DNA from: Oscillospiraceae bacterium
GTDB taxonomy: Bacteria > Bacillota > Clostridia > Oscillospirales > Ruminococcaceae
Assembly: GCA_017396055.1 (NCBI GenBank)
Contig: JAFQND010000054.1
Location: 1-5,216 of the forward strand
Direction: 5' to 3'
DNA: 5,216 nucleotides
Every line of letters starts with the position of its first letter. The first letter of the stretch is position 1. Below are positions 1 to 4,641 of this stretch, piece by piece. Below the pieces are notes generated by a model, which saw nothing but the letters and a program-made list of their open reading frames with translations, made no database searches and was not told the DNA's origin. Made by a program: the position numbers and the translations under genes.

Positions 1-46
1 ACGGTCTTTATTTTTGCAGTTTTTTCCCGTCCCGGCATATCCTTCC

Positions 47-76
47 TGTATGACACATTCCCTTGCGGAAATACTG
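47..76 (+). promoter_or_regulatory. Possible forespore (sigma-F/sigma-G type) promoter of the deacetylase gene
   Basis: TGTATG at 47-52 resembles the -35 element of forespore sigma factors. Fourteen bases later, GGAAATACTG at 67-76 fits the sigma-F -10 pattern GGNNANANTR at every specified base. Read as sigma-G, GTATG fits GHATR and the -10 element is only a partial match. The consensus patterns are recalled from Bacillus subtilis, where pdaA belongs to the sigma-G regulon. No convincing sigma-A promoter was found in bases 1-111, which makes a sporulation promoter more attractive. Short degenerate patterns occur by chance, so confidence is low. Confidence 0.35.
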
Positions 77-81
77 ATACT

Positions 82-95
82 GCACCCATTGGTGC
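82..95. repeat. Small perfect inverted repeat just before the deacetylase RBS
   Basis: GCACC (82-86) and GGTGC (91-95) are exact inverted copies around the 4-base loop CATT. The repeat ends one base before the ribosome binding site AAAGGAAG (97-104). In RNA it would be a 5-bp hairpin near the transcript 5' end if the proposed promoter is correct. A direct repeat ATACTG-ATACTG (71-82) lies just before it. The function is unknown, and a stem this short may be chance. Confidence 0.3.
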
Positions 96-111
96 GAAAG
101 GAAGTGTTTTC

Positions 112-1239
112 ATGCAGAAAAAGATACTCTGTGCGGTCCTTGCAGCTGTCATGACATTCAGCCTCACCGGCTGTTTCGGCAGAAAAAACGACCGTGACCC
201 CTCTTCACAGGGAAGCTCCGCCCTTTCCTCCCAGCAGAAAGACGACCAGGATGACGGCGGTGTGATATCCGACATCGGTGATGGTGTTTCCGATGCGGTG
301 TCCGATATCGGCGAAGGCGCCTCGGACATTGTCTCGGATATCGAAGAAGGCGCCGACGATCTGATGGGAGACGATGATATCCATGACGGCGACGGTGATG
401 TCCTCGACGACGGACTCAATGACAGCGAAGATCTGAACGATGAAAGCTCCGATGGGACCTCTCCCGCCAGGCGGCGGAGCCTGACTTCCCACACCATGCC
501 CGAAGGTTCAAACGGTGTGACGGCCTCGTTATCCGTCGAGACTGCCGTCACGGCGCTGAGCAGCGAAAAACAGGGCTGGGGACAGGGCGTTCAGCTCAAT
601 GACAAAAACCAGCCTTTATCCGCCCTGTCCTTTCAAGACAGGTACGGAAAATATGATGCCCATTTTATCGGTCCCGATGAACCGTTCGTTTATCTGACTT
701 TTGACTGCGGCTATGAAAACGGCCATACCGCCGGCATCCTCGACACGCTGAAGGAGAAAAATGTCAGAGCCGTTTTCTTTGTGACCATGGATTATATCAG
801 ATCCGAGCCGGAACTGATCCGCCGGATGATCGACGAAGGACACATCATCGGCAACCACAGCGACAAACACCCCTCGTTCCCGGAGATCGACACCGCCCGC
901 CGGGAACAGGAGATCAAAAACGTAGAGAATTATCTGGCCGAACAGTTCGGCTATACCGGCATGAACCTGTTCAGACCTCCCGCCGGTGAATTTTCCGAAC
1001 AGATCCTGGCAGAGATGCAGTCATTGGGTTACAAGACCGTTTTCTGGAGCTATGCCTATAAAGACTGGGATCCGGACGCACAGATGGGAGCCGATAAAGC
1101 TCTGACGAAGCTGAATGGTGCTCTTCATAACGGTGCGATCTATCTGCTGCATGCGGTCTCTTCCGACAATGAGGAGATCCTCGGCGACTTTATTGACCAC
1201 ACACGACAAAAGGGTTATGATTTTGCGCTGTTCGGCTAA
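112..1239 (+). CDS. pdaA: PdaA-like polysaccharide (peptidoglycan) deacetylase, lipoprotein
   Basis: A 375-residue secreted lipoprotein with a C-terminal NodB deacetylase domain. Residues 1-21 are a lipoprotein signal peptide: two lysines, a hydrophobic core and lipobox L18-T-G-C21. Residues 22-185 are a Ser/Asp/Glu/Gly-rich linker with three 11-residue repeats (53-85). The catalytic domain (about 190-375) has TFDCGYENG (196-204, predicted base D198), the metal-binding pair H249/H253 in NHSDKH, RPPAG (288-292), the FWSYAYKDWD segment and LLHAVSSDN (345-353). The FD-x-GYENG form and LLHxVS motif are typical of PdaA, which in Bacillus subtilis deacetylates MurNAc after removal of its peptide and helps form muramic delta-lactam in spore cortex. 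C199 replaces the second Asp of canonical TFDDG; PdaA proteins also vary here. The ATG start has AAAGGAAG 7 bases upstream. The cortex role and membrane anchoring are inferred, and a vegetative peptidoglycan deacetylase remains possible. Confidence 0.87.
   Translation: MQKKILCAVLAAVMTFSLTGCFGRKNDRDPSSQGSSALSSQQKDDQDDGGVISDIGDGVSDAVSDIGEGASDIVSDIEEGADDLMGDDDIHDGDGDVLDDGLNDSEDLNDESSDGTSPARRRSLTSHTMPEGSNGVTASLSVETAVTALSSEKQGWGQGVQLNDKNQPLSALSFQDRYGKYDAHFIGPDEPFVYLTFDCGYENGHTAGILDTLKEKNVRAVFFVTMDYIRSEPELIRRMIDEGHIIGNHSDKHPSFPEIDTARREQEIKNVENYLAEQFGYTGMNLFRPPAGEFSEQILAEMQSLGYKTVFWSYAYKDWDPDAQMGADKALTKLNGALHNGAIYLLHAVSSDNEEILGDFIDHTRQKGYDFALFG
268..366 (+). repeat. Three tandem 33-bp in-frame repeats encoding an acidic 11-residue motif
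   Basis: Within the deacetylase gene, residues 53-63, 64-74 and 75-85 read SDIGDGVSDAV, SDIGEGASDIV and SDIEEGADDLM. Hydrophobic residues recur at fixed places in each unit, with Ser-Asp and Glu/Asp between them. This suggests amphipathic helical (hendecad) segments or a flexible acidic spacer between the lipid anchor and the enzyme. The DNA copies have diverged at synonymous positions, so the array is not a fresh duplication. Confidence 0.75.
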
Positions 1240-1242
1240 ACG

Positions 1243-1280
1243 AAAAGGCTGCCCTCTTTTTCTTTGAGGACAGCCTTTTT
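1243..1280. terminator. Bidirectional intrinsic terminator between convergent genes
   Basis: The arms are AAAAGGCTGCCCTC (1243-1256) and GAGGACAGCCTTTT (1266-1279). They pair across 14 positions with a single C/A mismatch around a 9-base loop. On the + strand a T-tract (1276-1280) follows the deacetylase stop, which is 4 bases upstream. On the minus strand the mirrored arm gives TTTTCGTTT just after the oxidoreductase stop at 1285. It should end transcription from both sides. Confidence 0.9.
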
Positions 1281-1284
1281 ATTC

Positions 1285-2568
1285 TTAATCCAGAATGGCA
1301 CCATGCCGCAGGAGCAGGTCCTGCAGTTCGTCCACCGGTACTTCTGCCGGAGTGACAGCTTTCCGCACAGCAATGGAAGCGGCAGCACCCGCCGCCTGTC
1401 CCATGGCCATGGCGCAGGGCATGCATCTCAATCCGCCTGCTGCCTGTGAGTAACAGGAGATCGTCTTACCCGCAACCAAGAGATTACTGCAGTTCACCGG
1501 GACCATGCTGCGATAGGGAACATAATAGACCTCAGCAACTTCGATCTTGAAATTACCGCTCATCTCTCTGGAACGGATATGTACATCCATACCGAAACCA
1601 TAAGCAGCAATGCGGTCGGGGAATCTTGTTCCGCCGGAGACATCTTCCACCGTAATGGTGTACAGACCTTTGATATGGCGGCTCTCCCGCACACCGAAGA
1701 CCGGAGCGACCTGACCGATACGGGCACCGGCAAAACCGGGGGTTTCCTCTTTCAGCACGCGGTAGGATTCCACGACCTGTCTGCGGGCTTCCCGATGTGC
1801 TGCACTCATGCTGCGCGAGTCGGCAGCATCGACATTAAAGACATGCTCGTGATTGACGCGATAGGTGCCTTTTTCCCGGGTCAGATAAACTTTGATCGGC
1901 CGTTTCGGACGGCTCTGTACCAGCTCATCCTCCGCTCCGCTCACTTCGAACATCAGTGTACCGGGCTGGGGAATACCGGATTCTTCTTCACCCTTCCAGG
2001 TGGGGACACCGGCAGCAGCGGCAGCGGCGGCAGTACCGGTACAGTCGATGAACAGCTCCGCTGTCACACAGCGAAGGCCCTCCAGTGCGGCCACTACGGC
2101 GGCTTTGATCTTTCCGTCTTCACAGATACAATCGGCAAACTTCGTATAAAGCATCACTTCGACGCCGGCCTCTTCGGTCATCTCATCCAACAGAACCTGC
2201 ATCGAGAAAGCATCAAACGGCGTCACATGACGATGATAACGTTCGATAAAAGACGTATACTTGCTGGGAGAATCGGTTTCTTCCGGCAGGATCGCTGCCG
2301 ACCGGTCTGCCAGCTTGGAGATGATCTCTCTGAAAAGACCGCCTACCACCGGCCGGTTTCCGTCCCGGTCATAGCTCGTCATAAAAGGACCCACCATGCC
2401 GGAAGTTGCCATGCCGCCCAGCATACCGGTCGATTCCAGAAGCAGAGTCTTCGCACCGTTGCGGGCCGCTTCGACAGCAGCACAGCAGCCTGCGGGGCCG
2501 CCGCCCAGCACAACAACATCATAATGTCCCAGTGTGGACAGAACTTTCGTATAGGAAATACCTTCCAT
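1285..2568 (-). CDS. FAD-dependent oxidoreductase (FAD_oxidored-type flavoprotein), substrate unknown
   Basis: A 427-residue soluble flavoprotein with no signal peptide or membrane segment, presumably cytoplasmic. Residues 16-45 form the N-terminal Rossmann fold: hydrophobic strand YDVVVLG, dinucleotide-binding GGGPAG (22-27, GxGxxG pattern) and a ribose-binding acid, E45, after LLL. MLGGMATSGMVGP (49-61) is the usual flavin-contacting loop of this family. Near the C-terminus, NLLVAGKTIS (about 362-371) and the MPCAMAMGQAAG segment (about 383-394) match the conserved second FAD-binding region. The family (Pfam FAD_oxidored, PF12831, from memory) is widespread in gut Firmicutes and Bacteroidetes and usually has no assigned substrate. 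Start: ATG with GGAGGTGATT directly upstream. It has its own promoter and may also be read through from the ABC gene. Cysteines are frequent, including C28-C29 beside the GxGxxG motif and C373, C382 and C385. No substrate can be named. Confidence 0.88.
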   Translation of the reverse strand: MEGISYTKVLSTLGHYDVVVLGGGPAGCCAAVEAARNGAKTLLLESTGMLGGMATSGMVGPFMTSYDRDGNRPVVGGLFREIISKLADRSAAILPEETDSPSKYTSFIERYHRHVTPFDAFSMQVLLDEMTEEAGVEVMLYTKFADCICEDGKIKAAVVAALEGLRCVTAELFIDCTGTAAAAAAAGVPTWKGEEESGIPQPGTLMFEVSGAEDELVQSRPKRPIKVYLTREKGTYRVNHEHVFNVDAADSRSMSAAHREARRQVVESYRVLKEETPGFAGARIGQVAPVFGVRESRHIKGLYTITVEDVSGGTRFPDRIAAYGFGMDVHIRSREMSGNFKIEVAEVYYVPYRSMVPVNCSNLLVAGKTISCYSQAAGGLRCMPCAMAMGQAAGAAASIAVRKAVTPAEVPVDELQDLLLRHGAILD

Positions 2569-2570
2569 GA

Positions 2571-2580
2571 AATCACCTCC
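2571..2580 (-). promoter_or_regulatory. Very strong ribosome binding site of the oxidoreductase gene
   Basis: On the minus strand GGAGGTGATT ends two bases before the ATG at 2568. It is almost fully complementary to the 3' end of 16S rRNA, and it fixes the start codon. Confidence 0.9.
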
Positions 2581-2586
2581 AGTCTC

Positions 2587-2615
2587 ATTATAGTCCCTTC
2601 CGACCGCAGCGTCAA
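2587..2615 (-). promoter_or_regulatory. Sigma-A promoter of the oxidoreductase gene
   Basis: On the minus strand TTGACG (2615-2610) is followed by a 17-base spacer and a perfect TATAAT (2592-2587). The expected start of transcription is near 2580, at the first bases of the ribosome binding site, so the mRNA leader would be only about 12 nt. The promoter lies in the 53-bp gap after the ABC gene stop. The oxidoreductase can therefore be expressed independently of the ABC transporter. Confidence 0.85.
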
Positions 2616-2621
2616 TAAATC

Positions 2622-4376
2622 TCAGATATAAAATGCCGCCTGCATCCCGTAAAGCTCAGCGTATTTTCCTCCCCTTTCCATCAATTCGGCATGGGAACCG
2701 TATTCGGTGATGCTGCCGTTTTCAAAAACGGCCACCGTGTCACAGAATTTCGCGCCGGCCATCCGGTGGGAGATATAGACCGCCGTTTTGTCCCCTGTCA
2801 GCCTGCTGAAATTGTGATAGAGCTCATACTCCGCCCTCGGGTCCAGTGCAGCGGTGGGCTCATCCAGAACAATGACCGGAGCATCTTTGTACAGCGCTCT
2901 CGCGATGGCGATCTTCTGCCCCTCTCCGCCGGAGGGTTCGATCCCCTCTTTGTCAAAGATCTTGGTCACAGCCGTATCCATTCCCTTCGGCAGACTGTCC
3001 AGCTTATCCCCGAAGCCCACCTGTCTGAGCAGATATTCTGCCTTTTCCTCATCCATCGGCCGGGCAAGAGCAACGTTCTCCTTCAGCGACAGTGAAAAGA
3101 GCCGGTAATCCTGAAATGCCGCCGAAAAAGCTTCCATATAGCTGTCATAATCCAATGTTCTGATATCGGTGCCGTCCAGCAGGATCTGTCCCTCGGTAGG
3201 ATCATAGAGTCTTGTCAGCAGTTTGACAAAGGTGGATTTTCCCGCGCCGTTCTCACCGACGATCAGCAGCTTCTGTCCGGGCGTCAGGGTAATGTTCACA
3301 TCCCGCAGGGCATAGCTTTCGCTGCCGGGATAACGATAGCTCACATGACGAAACTCGATCGTATGAGGCCCCTTCCCAGGCTGTTTGCTTCCGCTGCGCA
3401 GTGTTTTGGGCACAGAGATATACTCATCCAGCTTGTCGTAATAGAAATCATAGGCTCTGATCTCGGCAAGGCTGTCCATAATAGCGCTGAGCGCAGAACC
3501 GAACGCCGTTACCGCGCTGACATACATCGCAAAGGAGCCGATGGACACCGCCCCCCGCATAACCTCATACACAAGATAGCCGTATGCCGCACACTGCCGG
3601 ACACAGACCAGCGCCGCATCGACAACACCGGCACCGATATAGGCATCATTCTGCTGTTTCAGATTGTCATTGATCCGGGTAAAGCACCGCCGTTCCCAGT
3701 TTAACAGCATCCTGCCCATGGTATTCAGCCGGATCTCCTTGGCATAGGTGTGATCTTCAAACAGCCCGGCACAGTACATCCAGCTGCGCTGATCGGCAGT
3801 GACCTGATCGGAAAGCGCAAAGACTTTCTGTTTTGTTTTTCCGCTGATAACAGCGCTGACGACCGACAGCGCAAGGAAAAGCAGTACGATCCAGATATTC
3901 AGCGTCGAAATGACCGCGATGATGCCGATGACGGTGAAACTCTGACCGATGATATTCAGCGCGCTGTCCAGAAGATAACCAAATCCGTGCCAGTCGCAGT
4001 AGAGAAACTTCTTTGCCTTTTCCTGCATATCCAGAAATTCCGGACATTCCAGATCGGCATAGTCACATTCCGCAAGTCTCCGGTGCAGGTCATTGTCAAA
4101 TTCCGCGTTCACCCGGCATCTGCGGGTAAAACCATCCCAGCTGAGATAGTGAGACAAAGCCGTCGCCGCAAGGGTATATCCCGCCAGCACTGCAACATAG
4201 ACAAGAATACGGCCGATCCTCTGCTCTCCCATCAGCTCATCGATGATATATCCCGGCAGCAGAATTCCCGCCAGCGGGATCATTGAGCTGACAAACTGAT
4301 ACAGAACTCTCCACAAAACGTATTTTTTATCGTATTTCCAACCTTGCTTAACAAAAAACAGTAAACCTTTAAACAT
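2622..4376 (-). CDS. ABC exporter half-transporter (fused membrane and ATPase domains)
   Basis: A 584-residue membrane protein in the usual one-chain exporter layout. Residues 1-325 are the membrane domain with several hydrophobic segments (for example about 25-47, 57-75, 145-176 and 250-300). Residues 339-584 are the ATPase: Walker A GENGAGKST (374-382), Q-loop Q422 in AFQDYRLF, signature SGGEGQ (482-487), Walker B VIVLDEP (501-507), D-loop ALD (510-512) and switch H537 in ISHR. All catalytic elements look intact; the signature reads PSGGE rather than LSGGQ, a variation this type of exporter tolerates. It should act as a homodimer or with a partner encoded elsewhere. The cargo (drug, peptide or lipid) cannot be read from the sequence. 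The frame stays open to an ATG at 4518-4520, but ATG 4374-4376 is preferred: AGGAGG lies 6 bases upstream and the upstream codons overlap RNA structures. Expression is probably set by the attenuator at 4390-4539. Confidence 0.92.
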   Translation of the reverse strand: MFKGLLFFVKQGWKYDKKYVLWRVLYQFVSSMIPLAGILLPGYIIDELMGEQRIGRILVYVAVLAGYTLAATALSHYLSWDGFTRRCRVNAEFDNDLHRRLAECDYADLECPEFLDMQEKAKKFLYCDWHGFGYLLDSALNIIGQSFTVIGIIAVISTLNIWIVLLFLALSVVSAVISGKTKQKVFALSDQVTADQRSWMYCAGLFEDHTYAKEIRLNTMGRMLLNWERRCFTRINDNLKQQNDAYIGAGVVDAALVCVRQCAAYGYLVYEVMRGAVSIGSFAMYVSAVTAFGSALSAIMDSLAEIRAYDFYYDKLDEYISVPKTLRSGSKQPGKGPHTIEFRHVSYRYPGSESYALRDVNITLTPGQKLLIVGENGAGKSTFVKLLTRLYDPTEGQILLDGTDIRTLDYDSYMEAFSAAFQDYRLFSLSLKENVALARPMDEEKAEYLLRQVGFGDKLDSLPKGMDTAVTKIFDKEGIEPSGGEGQKIAIARALYKDAPVIVLDEPTAALDPRAEYELYHNFSRLTGDKTAVYISHRMAGAKFCDTVAVFENGSITEYGSHAELMERGGKYAELYGMQAAFYI

Positions 4377-4382
4377 AAAAAT

Positions 4383-4388
4383 CCTCCT
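4383..4388 (-). promoter_or_regulatory. Ribosome binding site deciding the ABC exporter start
   Basis: AGGAGG on the minus strand ends six bases before ATG 4374-4376. The longer in-frame ATG at 4518-4520 has no comparable site. This Shine-Dalgarno sequence begins 1-2 bases after the U-tract of the leader terminator, so it is transcribed only when the attenuator reads through. Confidence 0.88.
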
Positions 4389-4389
4389 G

Positions 4390-4430
4390 AAAAAACAAAG
4401 AAAGCCACGGCAAATAACGCCTTGGCTCTC
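4390..4430 (-). terminator. Intrinsic terminator in the ABC leader (attenuator hairpin D:E)
   Basis: On the minus strand GAGAGCCA (4430-4423) pairs with UGGCUUUC (4407-4400) with one G-U pair. After an A/G mismatch, GGC (4421-4419) pairs with GCC (4411-4409), leaving a 7-base loop. The U-rich tail UUUGUUUUUU (4399-4390) follows directly. It lies between the 12-codon leader ORF and the ABC ribosome binding site, so it should block the ABC gene when formed. Confidence 0.8.
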
Positions 4431-4442
4431 GGTCAAAGGCGT
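4417..4442 (-). promoter_or_regulatory. Candidate antiterminator hairpin (C:D)
   Basis: On the minus strand ACGCCUU (4442-4436) and AAGGCGU (4423-4417) form a perfect 7-bp stem with a 12-base loop. The stem uses the GGC and closing A of the terminator 5' arm, and its loop traps the rest (4430-4424). It and the terminator therefore cannot form together. Confidence 0.62.
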
Positions 4443-4478
4443 GTCTTTGTGAACAGAAAAAAGCCGCAAAGACACACC
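4438..4478 (-). promoter_or_regulatory. Candidate anti-antiterminator hairpin (B:C)
   Basis: On the minus strand GGUGUGUCUUUG (4478-4467) pairs with CAAAGACACGCC (4449-4438) over 12 positions, with one U-G pair and a 17-base loop. This is the longest stem in the leader. It locks up ACGCC, the core of the antiterminator, and so would favour the downstream terminator. Part of its 5' arm can alternatively pair with 4531-4539. Confidence 0.68.
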
Positions 4479-4539
4479 AAACAAAGGCATGGGATTTTTT
4501 CCCCGCCCGGAAGATTCCATGTTCAGTCCGCTTTACGGC

Positions 4540-4578
4540 TTAGAAATTGATATAAGGTTTGTAAGCAAAGTTTTTCAT
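4540..4578 (-). CDS. 12-residue leader peptide MKNFAYKPYINF upstream of the ABC exporter
   Basis: A complete tiny ORF: ATG at 4578-4576, twelve codons and TAA at 4542-4540. AGGAG (4590-4586) lies 7 bases before the ATG, and a near-consensus promoter lies about 30 bases further upstream. The peptide MKNFAYKPYINF has no signal peptide, Cys or obvious modification site, and is rich in aromatic residues (F4, Y6, Y9, F12), Lys and Asn. There is no run of one amino-acid codon as in classical biosynthetic attenuators. Its position, ending one base before the first segment of a set of exclusive RNA pairings, argues that translating it matters more than the peptide itself. Antibiotic-inducible resistance genes, including the Bacillus subtilis bmrCD ABC exporter, use leader ORFs in this way. 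The alternative is a short signalling or substrate peptide exported by the ABC protein. I do not recognise the peptide. Confidence 0.68.
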   Translation of the reverse strand: MKNFAYKPYINF

Positions 4579-4580
4579 AG

Positions 4581-4594
4581 GAACACTCCTGTTC
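4581..4594 (-). promoter_or_regulatory. Leader-peptide ribosome binding site shown in a hairpin loop
   Basis: On the minus strand GAACA (4594-4590) and TGTTC (4585-4581) are a perfect 5-bp inverted repeat around the tetraloop GGAG, the Shine-Dalgarno core. It ends two bases before the leader ATG. A shifted pairing, AGGA with TCCT (4590-4587 with 4582-4579), would hide part of the site. The fold may tune leader translation; no function is proven. Confidence 0.55.
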
Positions 4595-4609
4595 GTGGTT
4601 TATAGACTA

Positions 4610-4638
4610 AGCATACCACACAGAAGATATCCTGTCAA
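4610..4638 (-). promoter_or_regulatory. Sigma-A promoter of the leader peptide / ABC exporter unit
   Basis: On the minus strand a perfect TTGACA (4638-4633), a 17-base spacer and TATGCT (4615-4610) make a near-consensus promoter. Transcription should begin near 4603, about 25 nt before the leader ATG. The -35 element starts only three bases after the stop codon of the sialidase-like gene. A strong constitutive-looking promoter fits control by attenuation downstream rather than by an activator. Confidence 0.87.
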
Positions 4639-4641
4639 GTT

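Larger units (their letters stand above)
4390..4539 (-). promoter_or_regulatory. Candidate translation-coupled transcription attenuator upstream of the ABC exporter
   Basis: Five segments of the minus-strand RNA can form alternative pairings. A (4531-4539, GCCGUAAAG) can pair with B (4463-4471, CUUUGCGGC) over 9 positions with one U-G pair. B extended (4467-4478) can instead pair with C (4438-4449) over 12. C (4436-4442) can instead pair with D (4417-4423) over 7. D extended (4419-4430) pairs with E (4400-4411) to make the terminator. A starts one base after the leader peptide stop codon, so a terminating ribosome should mask it. Predicted logic: A masked gives B:C then D:E, termination. Ribosome held back in roughly the first eight codons, or absent, gives A:B then C:D, readthrough into the ABC gene. 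The 59-base A:B loop can itself fold through CATGG/CCATG (4517-4521 with 4488-4492). Pairings were found by eye; energies were not calculated. Confidence 0.68.

Noticed and set aside
1..46. Sigma-A promoter with TTGCAG at 14-19
   Set aside because: The best -10 at proper spacing is CATATC (36-41), a poor match, so it was not listed. Nothing else was recognised in these bases.
205..492. 95-codon minus-strand frame rich in hydrophobic residues
   Set aside because: It is the antisense shadow of the acidic repeat linker: reverse-complemented Asp/Glu codons give Val/Ile/Phe. No RBS or family match was seen.
1579..2631. 350-codon open frame on the + strand
   Set aside because: It lies opposite the well-supported FAD oxidoreductase, shows no recognisable domain, and has Cys/His/Arg-rich shadow composition. 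The minus-strand frame has the promoter, RBS and FAD motifs.
4377..4520. N-terminal extension of the ABC exporter from ATG 4518-4520 (48 extra residues)
   Set aside because: There is no Shine-Dalgarno sequence before that ATG, the extra residues look unlike a transporter N-terminus, and the stretch is fully explained by RNA hairpins and a terminator. ATG 4376 has AGGAGG at ideal spacing.
4540..4578. Amino-acid-specific attenuation (Phe or Tyr starvation sensing)
   Set aside because: Two Phe and two Tyr codons are scattered with no run of a single codon, and the regulated gene is an exporter rather than a biosynthetic enzyme. Not excluded, but weaker than sensing of general translation stress.
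4390..4603. T-box or metabolite riboswitch upstream of the ABC gene
   Set aside because: No T-box GGUGGNACCGCG-like element or known riboswitch core was recognised. The leader ORF and its placement favour ribosome-coupled control.
4489..4605. 38-codon + strand ORF across the leader region
   Set aside because: It is antisense to the leader ORF, has no well-spaced RBS, and overlaps sequence already explained by the leader ORF, its RBS and part of its 5' leader.
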